This document shows, piece after piece, positions 35,921 to 46,979 of a DNA stretch of 64,000 nucleotides. Position numbers and translations under genes: made by a program. The notes under the pieces are model-generated. The model worked only from the letters and a program-made list of their open reading frames with translations, did not search any database and was not told the DNA's origin. How positions within the stretch are numbered: the first letter of the stretch is position 1; every line of letters starts with the position of its first letter. The DNA comes from Eretmocerus hayati (lineage: Eukaryota > Arthropoda > Insecta > Hymenoptera > Aphelinidae), in NCBI GenBank assembly GCA_029851415.1, contig CM056743.1, positions 21,614,905 through 21,678,904 of the forward strand, given 5' to 3'.

Positions 35921-37790
35921 ACTTAAGTGACACATTGTGATGAGCCTTTGCGTTTTTTTTTTTTTAATACCCATAAGTTACAATCGACTATGGACATAAA
36001 ATTTGAGGCACGAGTACGTTCATGATGACTTTGCGTTTTTGAGATTTTTTTTTCCATTTCTCGGGATTCATCAAAAAGTGTTCGCAAGGAAACGAAGATT
36101 ATCAATAAGGTTCAACACTACTGAATAGATTTTCAATAACTAGTTGAAAATTGTGGTCACTGAAATTTTAGCAGAACTTGCAATCGTTTCTTCAAATGTT
36201 CAAAAGCATGGACATCATCGTATATGGAATGAATTACCCCCAAGCGAGCCCCCAAGTTGAGTAATATTATTCAAAATTGCAATTTCTTCCCTGTGAGAAG
36301 TCCCAAATGTTTGATAGCACACTACAAAAAATCGTCAGCACATTGAGAAAGACAAAGCGGGACCCAACGGTGGGTCCCGTTGCAGCGGACGTATCAATAA
36401 TATCACTGAAATGGATTATTCAAAGGACTATTTTATGTCACTAAAATAATTCAGTCTCAATGATGACATCAGTTCACAATTTGCTAAGATTCTAGAAAAC
36501 CTGAAAAAACTGAAATTTCCTAAAATATTTTTTTCGTCCTGGAAAATGAAAAAAATCTTCAGATATGGATTGCGTGTATTCAGGACAAGCTGATTACTTT
36601 TTGGAAGAGGCGAGCAACTAATGTAGAAATGTTCCTTCAAGTCCACAATAGGAAGATTATTTTTGGATTTCCCAGGTTTTCTGGTTCATCAGAATCTGCA
36701 TATCGTGGTTCACCTTACCTTAACCTCGGGTAACTTAAAATTATATATCCAAGTACCTACCCGTGAACGAAATAGTTCGAGATAAAAAATGAACTACAAA
36801 GTAAGAAAGGCGTAAGTGACATAAGCGCGAAACCGAGATAATTGCAAAAGACTTCGGCCATCTCATCCATCTAACCTCAATGTATTTGCCATTACAAAGG
36901 TGATAAATTTGAGGCATTTAGAATTTATTTTTCTGACATCTAGTTTTGACAAATACATGTAGAACAAATGCACGCGTATACACCGATACCAATTCAAAAT
37001 TTTTTAAAATGTCACTTACGCCTTTTTTACTTTGCCGGGCAGTATATTTATATTGACAATTTTTTAAAATCCACCCCTCTAGTTAAAATAATTCGTCTTT
37101 GTATCTCCTATGGAATATTATTTTCTGCGCAATCAACGATCGAAAACGGTCGTGATGAATATCAACTTGATAAATCATATCCTTCATTTAGCAAATAAAA
37201 ATTATAGATGCAATGATCAAAGAGAAAATTTTTTTTTTAATCGGCGTACATAACCATACACGTGTACTCACACAAGTTGATATCGCTGGTTGCAAGTCAT
37301 ATCCCGCAGGATCAAAATCTGCACAAAGTACCGCGTGTAAAGCAGGGCGTGGCTCAACTTCTGGGTGCTTCTGATCCGTACAATACAGTTGCAAGAGCGT
37401 CAGCTGTACCGTTGCTGCTTTCGTTTTCAGTCTCAAAGTATAAAGAAAAGCTGTTCGATGTACTGGTTGACATTGTAATACACATTGAAACAGATTGAAA
37501 AGCCTATATAATTGATTTCTCTGACTTTTTTTTCTTTGATTGACGCATTTATTTATAGTGAATATGCCAGGAATGAATTCGTATGTACACATATGAGATA
37601 TCTGTAAATGGTTAAAAAAATGTGTGACTATGACTCTTTGGAAGGATTTGTACATTTCATAGGTACCGTGGGGATTAATAACTGAACCGATAATTATTGC
37701 CACGATATTTGAATTACGTATGAAACGGACAAATCAACGATTTCTAAATTCATGAACTTATTGAGATTTGGTAAATGGAGGCAGGATTCT
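35921..37790. other. No gene recognised; short hairpin at 36357-36380
   Basis: A short hairpin (GGGACCCA, 4-nt loop, TGGGTCCC) lies at about 36359-36380. The 171-codon minus frame at 37188-37703 has no recognisable domain and includes a homopolymer-coded stretch. I do not support it as a gene. Confidence 0.4.
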
Positions 37791-37995
37791 TATAACGAAA
37801 TCCATTTTGAGTTTCATTGGATTTCGTTGAGTTTTTTTTTTAATGACCAATTCCATAACGAAATCCCACTCTAATAATAATCATAATCATCATATTATGA
37901 CCGTTATGATTTTTAGATCGGAATTTCGTTATGGAGTTGGTCATTAAAAAAAAAAACTCAACGAAATTTAATGAAATTCAAAATGGATTTTGTTA
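37791..37995. mobile_element. ~205 bp MITE with ~80 bp inverted arms
   Basis: The left arm begins TATAACGAAATCCATTTTGA and reaches GACCAATTCCATAACGAAAT. The right arm mirrors it: ATTTCGTTATGGAGTTGGTC, then an A tract, then CTCAACGAAATTTAATGAAA and TCAAAATGGATTTTGTTA. The central spacer is AT-rich. The A/T tracts in the two arms pair. It is non-coding. Confidence 0.75.
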
Positions 37996-39275
37996 GAAAC
38001 CCTAAATGAAAGGAAAGACTAAATTCAAGTCAACCCTTAATAACACAAACCACACAACTATTTCATTTTTTTCATCGTAACTCTCTTCTATTACTTCCTT
38101 TTCTCGTATAATTTCAACAATTTGAACATTCATCAATGAATCTTTCTCGGTAGAATACATCGCATTTATAAAAAAAAAAAAAAAATTCGCACCAAAATCG
38201 AGCTCCGTGTGTATACCAATTAAATATGCTCACAGTAGTGGCTTTACAGAGGGATAGATCGGATGAGCTTCGTTAGAAGGAAATTCGATCTATAGGGTCC
38301 GCGAAGAGCATGTTAGAGTGTCCGATTGATGCCGCAGGGCTGATATTGGTCCGTATATATCACTATATATAGATGTATATACAATTCTGCCTTTTGCATC
38401 AGACACAGGGACATATATAACCACTGTGCAGCAGCAATGGCACACCCATACATACAGATATATAACGCAAGCTTCATATCTATGTGGGTGGATGGGGCTA
38501 CATGGGATATATTGTGCGAGAGCGACGCCGATCGATAGCGCGCGTGCAAATATATATAGTTATATCATGCACAAGTTCAGTTTGCACACGCGTGACATTC
38601 CCTTCCCCATGTATATTGAAGAATTTCAAGCATTGCATTCTACTGTCGTACAGGAAACCGTGCAAATATTCTTAATTTGAACTTATTTCTGGTCGAAACA
38701 CGATCAGTTCTCCTATACCTATTAAATCATCAATTTTCAAGAAGTGAACGAAGGGATTGCGTTTGATCATGCTAAGAATCAAGTTTTTCAAGGTACACAG
38801 TTATTTAAAGGCGATATTCCAGTGCTAAAAGGCGCTCTGTCACAATGTTTTAGGCCCAAAATCCCTGCTCAGAACTAAAAACGTTTCTTGATTAAATGAC
38901 CCAATGAGTCCCCTGCAACTTGAAATAAAAAAAACATGATCGGTCGGTTCTTTGAAATTTTGAAAGAGTAATATCTTTTTTATGTTTTGATGATGAAGCG
39001 AGAAAACTTTGGTTGCTAGGAACTATCGAAATAATAAGTTCGGACCTCCGTTAAAGATATCCCTATACTGGCGCACAATTCGCCACTGTTTGCGATCTCG
39101 AATAGGGGCTGATGTACGGAAAGTATGGATCCTTTAGGATTCATTAGGTCTTGAAGGCTGTGAAGACTTGGGAAGAATTCTTGTAAAAGTAGTCAAAACA
39201 ACTCCATGAGCGAGCAAAGCTCCATAGAATTATGAATCTAACATTATAATTGTGGAAACCAAGCCTCGTGCCCAT
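37996..39275. other. No gene recognised
   Basis: AT-rich with an A run near 38170-38184. The frames at 38313-38680 on both strands are unrecognised background. Confidence 0.4.
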
Positions 39276-40865
39276 CCAAAATTTGTCCGTCTGGATCCCG
39301 TGCATCGGGTTGCCCACGTGGAAGAGGTGAAGTATATGGATAGCCGTATGGGTCATGGATGGGTTGGCGAGTGGGTCGGTGGGTGAGTGGTCGGGTAGAT
39401 GGGTGATCCATGCGATCTGGGGTGGTTTTAGAACGGTCTGGAATGGCCTGGGAAATCTAAAATGGCCTAAGTCGGCACGATCAGGCACGGTCTGAAACGG
39501 TCTGGAATAGTCTGGTACGACCTCAGACGTTCTGATATGGTCTGGAAGTCTGAAACGGTCTGGTACTATCTAAGACTTTCTGACACGGTCTGGAATGGTC
39601 TAGGACAGTCTAGGAAAATCTGGGACAGCTTCGAAAAATCTGGAATAGTCTGGTTAAACCTGCGACGTTCTAGTGCGGACTGGTGCGTTCTGGAACGATC
39701 TGTGACGGTCTAATAGGGTCTGGTAAGGTCTGGGACGTTTTGATACAGTCTGGTATGGTCTGGTACGGTTTGTAACGATCTGTTACAGTCTGGGATAGCC
39801 TGACACGTTCTTATACTGTCTGGTACGGTTTGGTACGGTTTGGTACGGGTTGAGACGGTCTGGTGTAGTCTGTAATGGTCAAGGACGGTCCGGTACGATT
39901 TGAGACGGTGCAGTACAGTCTGGTACGGCCTGGGAAGATCTAGGATGGTCTATTACGATCTGGGAGAGCGCTAAACGATCTGGAACATCTGAAATTATCT
40001 GGTTAGACTTGCGACCTTCTAGTGAGGCCGGGCATAGTTTGGAACGGTCTGAAACGGGGTGGAATAATTTAGGGTGGTCTGGTATGATCAGGAACAATCT
40101 GAAACGATCTGGTACGATCGAGAACGTTCTGTAATGATGTGGGAGGGTGTGGTACGGTCTAGAATGGTTTGGTACGGTTTGAAATTATCTAGGATGGTCT
40201 AGTAAGATCTGGGATGGCTTGAAACGATCTGGAATGGTCTGGTGTGATCGGGAACGTTTTAATACGATCTGGAGCAGTCTGGAAGAGTCTGAAATGGTCT
40301 GATATGATCTGAGAAACGTTCTGATATGGTCTGGGATAGTGTGACACGTTCTGATACTGTCTGGGATAGTCTGGTACGGTCTGGTAGGGTTTGGGACAGT
40401 CTGGGACGGTTTGTAATGGTCTAGGATGGCCTGGTACGATCTGGGATGGCTCGAAACGATGTGGAATGGTCTGGTGCTAGTATGGTATGGTACGGTTTGG
40501 ATGGTCTGGGACGATTTGGAATGGTCTAGGACGGTCCGGTACGTTCTGGGTCGGAGTAGTAGACCCTAGTCTGGATTGCTGGTCTAGTACGATCTGAAAT
40601 GGCTTGAATCGATCCGGAACAGTCTGGTTAGACTTGCGAAGTTCTAGTGCGGCCAGGCATGGTTTGGAACGGTTTCGGACTGTCTTGAATGGCCTAGGGT
40701 GGTCTGGTACGATCAGGGACGGTCTGGAACGATCTGAAACCATCTGTAATAGTCTGGTACGATCTGGGACGTTCTAAAACAATGTGGGAGGGTGTAGTAC
40801 GGTATGGTACGGTCTGGGTGGTCTAGAACGTTTTGGAATGGTCTGCGGCGGTCTGATATGGTCAC
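39276..40865 (+). repeat. Header-plus-array repeat element, copy B
   Basis: The header begins CCAAAATTTGTCCGTCTGGA, continues TCCCGTGCATCGGGTTGCCC, then ACGTGGAAGAGGTGAAG and GGGTCATGGATGGGTTGG. It aligns block by block with the headers at 24082 and 49917. From about 39415 to 40865 there are about 1.45 kb of degenerate ~10 bp repeats of TCTGGTACGG / TCTGGGACGA / TCTGGAATGG type. The Pro/Asp/Ser-rich minus-strand frames (39144-39488, 39879-40097, 40477-40743) are translations of the array. Confidence 0.8.
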
Positions 40866-40940
40866 TCTCGTTCACCAACAGCTCGTTAGAGGCTATGAAT
40901 CGTATATACCTCGTTGCGTGAACACGGTTTTCCACGACTC

Positions 40941-40966
40941 GTGCTGAAAACTCGAGTTTTCAGCAC
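40941..40966. repeat. Perfect 26-bp palindrome
   Basis: A 13-bp half-site, GTGCTGAAAACTC, is followed directly by its reverse complement with no spacer. It could extrude as a cruciform or be the scar of a palindromic element. It lies in the otherwise featureless stretch between array copy B and the hAT-like transposon. Confidence 0.7.
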
Positions 40967-41520
40967 TTGTCATCAAATTACCGCGTCTACGCAACTTAGC
41001 TTCGTGTTTTTCAACAGAATCGGAGGATAAAATTAGATCCAAATATCTTCCAGCATAGTGCAATGAAATTTCATCCGATCTAACGCCCAACTTTGGTAGT
41101 TCATGAACAGCAGGTAATTTGGTTTTTTAGAAAAAGTTACTCCCAATTTATTGCACTAGGCAGTCATGAGATATAGTGAAGCTTCAACTCAAACGTGTCA
41201 AACAAATGTCTGTATCCTAATATATCTACCGACAACGTAAACATAAACTCGATGCACAAATTGAAGCGTCTCAGCAAATTCAAGGGCTTATCCGATTGCA
41301 ATCTCCCTTCATCCAAGGCACTCATATATCTCACAACGATATACTTTCACGAAACCTACACACAAGGGACAAGTTCATATCGACTATAAATAGAGTATTA
41401 ATGATTCCGCGAATGAGCGTGTGCTATAATATATACAGAGCGTCTCTCCCTTATTCCTTCCTCCCGGTAATTTAACCCCTATTCAAGACTTGGAACTTTG
41501 CAATATTATTATATGTACAT

Positions 41521-44500
41521 TAGGGTGGGCCGAAAATGAACTTTTTTTTTAAATCGATTAGCTTGGGGTCGGAAAAGTTAGGTTTCGACTAGTAGATGTG
41601 AAAATTTCTTCGCTGGACGCTGGGAAATGAGATCTTCCGTCCGAGCAAGAGCCGTGAAGGTTTTTTTTAAATAACATGCGTTTAAATGGGAAACTGCATT
41701 ATTCGTACATTTTTCTTCCTTGTTTAGCAGATAACTCTGACGCATCTCAACCTTTTTAGACGTACTTTAGCTCATTTTGAAGCTCTTTTCAAGACCTACA
41801 AAATGAGCTAAAGTGAGTTTGATTTTGACCAACCGGAGACGAGTTATCTTGATCTTTCCCAAGAGAGATTTTTATCGAAAATAACGAAAAAATCGCATTC
41901 TTGGCCTCATAAGGCTAACTGAGGGCATGAAGCTCCACAAAAATGGAGGGTCAGCACTTACACTATGATATTTGGATGTTTTCTCTGTATTTACACTCAC
42001 AAACGCCATTTCAAAGCCCATTCACTAAGCCCGCGCTGAAAATCCAGCAATAATCCCGAAATTATCGAAAATCTTCCATCATATCCGGCCCTCCTCTTTT
42101 CTCATACGGGCTTGGGACCGTCAATGGCAGAGTTACTTTTTTTTTGTATTTTTTCATTTTTTTTTACATTTTCTTCATCTTTCTCCATTTTGTTTTCTTC
42201 TACTTCTTTGGAAGTTATTTTATATTATTGTTAGATTTTGAATCTGAGTTCATCTCAAAGGGCTTTGAAATCTTTCTTCGAGTCGAACTTCGCCATTATT
42301 TGTCTAGATTGAAGCGTTGCTAATATATATTCTTCTCTTTTCTTCTTACCATAAACTTTGCTCGATGCCTCCGTCACCAGCTTAACCATACGCTCTACTG
42401 CCTGTGTGTGGCACGGGTACTTACTAAATTGCCAACTCACGGGAATATCGTCGCCCTCAAGGTACATCTTGATTTCATCTGTTCCTAAAGCTCGAAGAAC
42501 TGGAGGAGATCGAACACGAGCATTTGACCAATCAATCATATCGACGTAGGTTCCTGCTCGAAAATTCAGCTTGGGTACTTCGAAAGTTGGAAGGTCATTT
42601 CGTTGAATGGCCTCCAATTCTCTTGCCTGAATAATCCTGTTGAGAGCTGTGCGTCTGACTTGAACATTTTCGTCAGTTAACATACTCAGAAGAATATTCT
42701 CTGGAGCAGCAAAGTAAGCGTTCCGTTGGATCACTGGATCAATAATTTGCAAGTACTGTTCTGGCAGATAACGTGAAGCTTTTATGAAATCAAAGAGATT
42801 CCTCGCTCCGTCCGAGACTGAATGCCTTATCTTAATACGAAACCAGGAAGGAGCGTATACTTTCAAGATGAACTCTACCATAATTTGGAGTTCAAGACTT
42901 GGATTTTCCTTCGAAACATAGAATCTCAAAACTCTGTTAGATAGAGTCACCCATCTGGAAAGATTCAACTTGCCAGGGTTCTTATTTGCAAGGTCTGCAT
43001 CACAGTTGCCCGATTTAATGGCAAGACATATGTTATACAGGTATTTTTGATCTTTGCTCAATTCTACAGAGTCCAGTTCAGGCAAGTTACAGTCAAGAGC
43101 TTTGAACTTCACAATTGGCATGTTTTCACATCCTGGCAACATTTTACCGATGGTCCCTGTGAACGATTTTGGGCCTGATGCTACGCCATCTAACTTCTGA
43201 AATAGATGTCTGAGTGGCAGTTCATTGAAATGGAGCAAGCAAATGAATCTTTGTAAGGGCCTCTCAACTTCATTCTCAATTGCTGTGATCACGCCATTCT
43301 TTGAACCGGTGTTAACCACAGTCCCATCGCAGCCAATAGCCTCGAGATAATCCAATGTTCTAGGGTGATTTTCTTCAATATATGACACGATGCACCTCGA
43401 GATGCACGCAGCGGACCCTGTGCTTGGAGAAAGATGGGTTATGTACTTAGAACTTGGTTCTTCGATTAAAGAATAATGATCTTCTATAATCTCAGTCGGA
43501 TAATACTTAGAATCTTTCTGATCCATGAACTTAGTTTTATCTCTACGACCGTCAAAGTACAAGGCATGAATGGGGTCATCCTCGCCACCATCGCCTCTCA
43601 AATTGCCAGCGAATTTAGATTTCTCCCTGCGAATTTTGTTTTTGTCGATAACGAAGGATTGAAGTGAGCCTGTGGCCATCTCGACGTCCAGCAACACAGA
43701 GGTCGCCAATGCAGCGGCAGCTCTGTCTGGAATCCCAAATCGGTGGCAGACTGCAGCTGTGTGCGGGAGTTCGACCCTAACCCGAGTACTTGAAGAGGGC
43801 ATCTGCTCTGGTGACGGTCGATAGAATTCTTCAGAATCAGGAGTATTTTGTGAATCCTCGGCCTGTGGGGGAGATAGAGTATCTTGGGGATTGGTTACAT
43901 CGGAGCGTGCTTTTTTGTTACTCGTCGGATTTTCGTTTCTATTTTCCGATTTTCGTTTGAGACATCCTATCTCACTAGGATCACAGATATTCATCTCCAT
44001 CTGCCTCGTCGTTCTTTGGTCCTGCAAAAATTCCATCGCCTCTTTTGGGACCTTTCGATCTTTAGGACAGTTGCAACTCTCAGATGACTGACATTTACAC
44101 GCGGCTATGTCAAATAGTTTTAGTGAATCTATTAGAAATCCTTCAACTCTCGATTTAGAATGTTCACTTTCATCTTTACGCTTGACTATACGTTTTATAT
44201 CGTTATACTTTTTATGATAGTTCAAGATCAAGGTTCTAACTCTTATGTGGGTAAGAATTGGAATTCCTAACTCTGAATACATGTTTTCAACCATAGAACT
44301 GATGGACTCCGCAATATCCGTGATGGGAGGGTGCTGGCCACTCTTCGATTTTCCACGTTCAATGCTCTCCAAGATACAGGCGCTCAGTACATCGCGATAT
44401 GTGGGCAGACGCGCCCTTGGCAGATTCTTAAGTGACCCAAGAACCGGACACTGATAATGCCGAAGATAGTATCTGTCGTTATATTTAGACGTCGACATGA

Positions 44501-45312
44501 TTTTCAGTGAATGCAAGCCACGAGCCAGGACCAGCCTTGGGATCAAATTCCTCTTGTTATCGTTCTCACCGAATCCATACACTTGTTGCGTAACAGGAGT
44601 ACCATCTACTACGCCGAGATCCGGGACGGATGAAGTTAACCATAGTCACCGTTTCAGTAGCAGTCGACTTATAACTGGTATCCACCTAGTGGTGGCGAGC
44701 CGAACTAGCAGGCGCTGGATTTCAGTGTTACGCCCGCTTCAAATTGCGTATCGAACTGTATCAAGTTAACACTCGCAGCACGCCTATCGGTATTAGTGGA
44801 AGTTCTTGTGCCTGTGCTATCAAATGACGTTTGTGAGTGTAAATACAGAGAAAACATCCAAATATCATAGTGTAAGTGCTGACCCTTCATTTTTGTGGAG
44901 CTTCATGCCCTCAGTTAGCCTTATGAGGCCAAGAATGCGATTTTTTCGTTATTTTCGATAAAAATCTCTCTTGGGAAAGATCAAGATAACTCGTCTCCGG
45001 TTGGTCAAAATCAAACTCACTTTAGCTCATTTTGTAGGTCTTGAAAAGAGCTTCAAAATGAGCTAAAGTACGTCTAAAAAGGTTGAGATGCGTCAGAGTT
45101 ATCTGCTAAACAAGGAAGAAAAATGTACAAATAATGCAGTTTCCCATTTAAACGCATGTTATTTAAAAAAACCCTTCACGGCTCTTGCTCGGACGGAAGA
45201 TCTCATTTCCCAGCGTCCAGCGAAGAAATTTTCACATCTACTAGTCGAAACCTAACTTTTCCGACCCCAAGCTAATCGATTTAAAAAAAAAGTTCATTTT
45301 CGGCCCACCCTA
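41521..45312 (-). mobile_element. Complete 3792 bp hAT-like DNA transposon with 492 bp terminal inverted repeats
   Basis: The element is bounded by a perfect 8-bp target duplication ATGTACAT (41513-41520 and 45313-45320). That sequence fits the nTnnnnAn preference known for hAT elements. The terminal inverted repeats start TAGGGTGGGCCGAAAATGAA and run 492 bp on each side (41521-42012 and 44821-45312), differing by only a handful of bases by eye. It carries one intact large gene on the minus strand. The near-identical termini, exact duplication and open frame all point to a recent insertion, possibly of an active autonomous copy. The inner half of each repeat contains the GCTCATTTTG / CAAAATGAGC module shared with family X at 26-31 kb. 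Confidence 0.9.
42255..44498 (-). CDS. hAT-like transposase, 747 aa, apparently intact
   Basis: The protein probably catalyses cut-and-paste transposition of the surrounding element. The frame is open further upstream to a GTG at 44582, but the first ATG is at 44498. The N-terminal half has a Cys cluster CKCQSSESCNC (about residues 134-144) and a polar linker. The C-terminal two-thirds shows a hAT-like order of motifs: LYFDGRRDKT (Asp316), IGCDGTVVNTG (Asp391), CLLHFNELPLRHLF (Cys420, His423), SRWVTLSNR (Trp516), and CHTQAVERMV (Glu702). The 75-residue gap between the two Asp residues and the 311-residue insertion before the Glu resemble the Hermes catalytic triad layout. I infer Asp316/Asp391/Glu702 as the active site. 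No BED zinc finger is obvious. Introns are not needed. The family resembles uncharacterised arthropod and cnidarian proteins with the same motifs. Confidence 0.8.
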   Translation of the reverse strand: MSTSKYNDRYYLRHYQCPVLGSLKNLPRARLPTYRDVLSACILESIERGKSKSGQHPPITDIAESISSMVENMYSELGIPILTHIRVRTLILNYHKKYNDIKRIVKRKDESEHSKSRVEGFLIDSLKLFDIAACKCQSSESCNCPKDRKVPKEAMEFLQDQRTTRQMEMNICDPSEIGCLKRKSENRNENPTSNKKARSDVTNPQDTLSPPQAEDSQNTPDSEEFYRPSPEQMPSSSTRVRVELPHTAAVCHRFGIPDRAAAALATSVLLDVEMATGSLQSFVIDKNKIRREKSKFAGNLRGDGGEDDPIHALYFDGRRDKTKFMDQKDSKYYPTEIIEDHYSLIEEPSSKYITHLSPSTGSAACISRCIVSYIEENHPRTLDYLEAIGCDGTVVNTGSKNGVITAIENEVERPLQRFICLLHFNELPLRHLFQKLDGVASGPKSFTGTIGKMLPGCENMPIVKFKALDCNLPELDSVELSKDQKYLYNICLAIKSGNCDADLANKNPGKLNLSRWVTLSNRVLRFYVSKENPSLELQIMVEFILKVYAPSWFRIKIRHSVSDGARNLFDFIKASRYLPEQYLQIIDPVIQRNAYFAAPENILLSMLTDENVQVRRTALNRIIQARELEAIQRNDLPTFEVPKLNFRAGTYVDMIDWSNARVRSPPVLRALGTDEIKMYLEGDDIPVSWQFSKYPCHTQAVERMVKLVTEASSKVYGKKKREEYILATLQSRQIMAKFDSKKDFKAL

Positions 45313-45320
45313 ATGTACAT

Positions 45321-46979
45321 ACTATTCGTGTAGGTGTGTCACCCGCGCCCATAGAATCCTATATATCCACCCTGAATCCTGAATCACAATAATATAAAGG
45401 GACTGATGGTAAGAGGTAGGAGTGTACGATACAGAAAATCTATTTTGACGTTTCTGCACTTTCATTTTTGCCCTTCATCCACACACATCAAGCGACGACT
45501 GGATGTATTAAACTTTTATATACCTATATGTAAGTAGTCTGAGTTGGCACTCGAGAATATAGCGTGAAACAGCTGCACGTGAGCAGAGAGATCACAGGGA
45601 AAGGATTTTATTTTTGGAATAAGTCACGAACAAATACGACCGTGAATTTTTTTAAAGATAATGTATTTACACGATATTCCAAAGAACACATACATACAGG
45701 GAAGAAATACGATAAGTATTTGACTTACTGGTGGTAGGTTCCATATTCACGCTGACTATCAAAAATTAAATTTTTTTTCATTTTTAGAACGGGAGAGGTT
45801 ATTTTTAATCATAACCATTGAAATATATATAAGTGCTGATTAGATTTTTGTAAACACCATCAAGAGTGATCAGGAGTAATCGAAATTCGTATAGGTTAAA
45901 AGTCTTGATGAGAATTTTCATTGAGCTATTAAAATTTTAGCACCGAAGATATCACTCCGAGATAACCGGTTTACTTATATCGTGCGCGAAGCATCTTTGA
46001 AAGAAGTATTTTACTACAAGACGTTTCTTGGTTCAAGTTGAGAGGCTTGCCGATGAGCTGAAAGTGTTCATGAAGACTGCAGGGATGATGCTCGAGGAAT
46101 TTCAATTACTCGCAATATTTTCAATGGAGTCTCGTTATTGGGATGCTTACTTTGTTTGAAATTCCAAAGAAATTTGTGTCGAGCGGGGTGATTTGTCAGG
46201 GCTTTCACAATCTACTCACATGTCATTTCAATCCCTTACTTTTTTTACCATCATTATCGAATCTGTTTTCTGATTCTGACTATAATTTTTTTTTTTCTTT
46301 GAAAGGCGAAATAGAAAAAATTGTAACAAACTCGATATCAAAATAAAAAGAATCTGAAACAAGTTCTAAACAAATACGTTGGTCTGTAAGGATAATGATA
46401 AACTCATAGTAATTATTATCTCTATATGTCAAATGTGCTCTAACGCTGAATAACTAGTAATTTTTCAGACTCCTTACAATATTCTTATTTCGATCCCGAT
46501 GATCGTTTTGTGTTTCTTTTTCGCTGAGAAAAAAATCCTGATTGGATTTGAAACAGCATTCAGTGAAGATAACTGCGCAGATTGAGGTGCGGAAGCTGCG
46601 GTTGATTCGATTCATGATAATCCGAAGCGGTGAGATGGACGTTGAAATCGCACGTTAGAATACTTTTTAGACGCAATTCGATGATTACACGAAAACATTG
46701 ATGCCCATTTTTCAGTTACTTATGGAAAAAACATTTCCTCAGAACATGATGTGTTAACTGAACAGAAATCATAGGTGAAAATTATTATGGTAGATAGTGG
46801 AATTGTCAGTTTTGAGTTCGTTTCTGCACCAAGTAAACACTCCTTATTCTTCGGGAAGACGATCTTGTTTGCGTATAATGCGTCGATTGCGATATGATGC
46901 AAATTATCTTCAGCCTTCAGCTTTCAAGAGCAGACTTTTCTAAGTTATCTTAATTACAGTCAGTGATGACAACGACTGT
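45321..46979. other. No gene recognised
   Basis: AT-rich unique sequence. Background frames only (46143-46346, 46720-46902). Confidence 0.4.

Noticed and set aside
37188..37703. 171-codon minus-strand frame as a gene
   Set aside because: No recognisable domain, several poorly conserved-looking hydrophobic stretches, a homopolymer-coded end and no splice or poly(A) context. Chance frames of this size are expected in 64 kb.
39144..40743. Minus-strand frames rich in PDRP/IVPD-type peptides
   Set aside because: They are translations of the TCTGG-ACGG decamer array behind header copy B. There is no start context, exon structure or domain.
44582..44582. Extending the hAT-like transposase to a GTG at 44582 (28 extra codons)
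   Set aside because: The frame is open but eukaryotic initiation favours the first ATG at 44498. An upstream exon is possible but unsupported.
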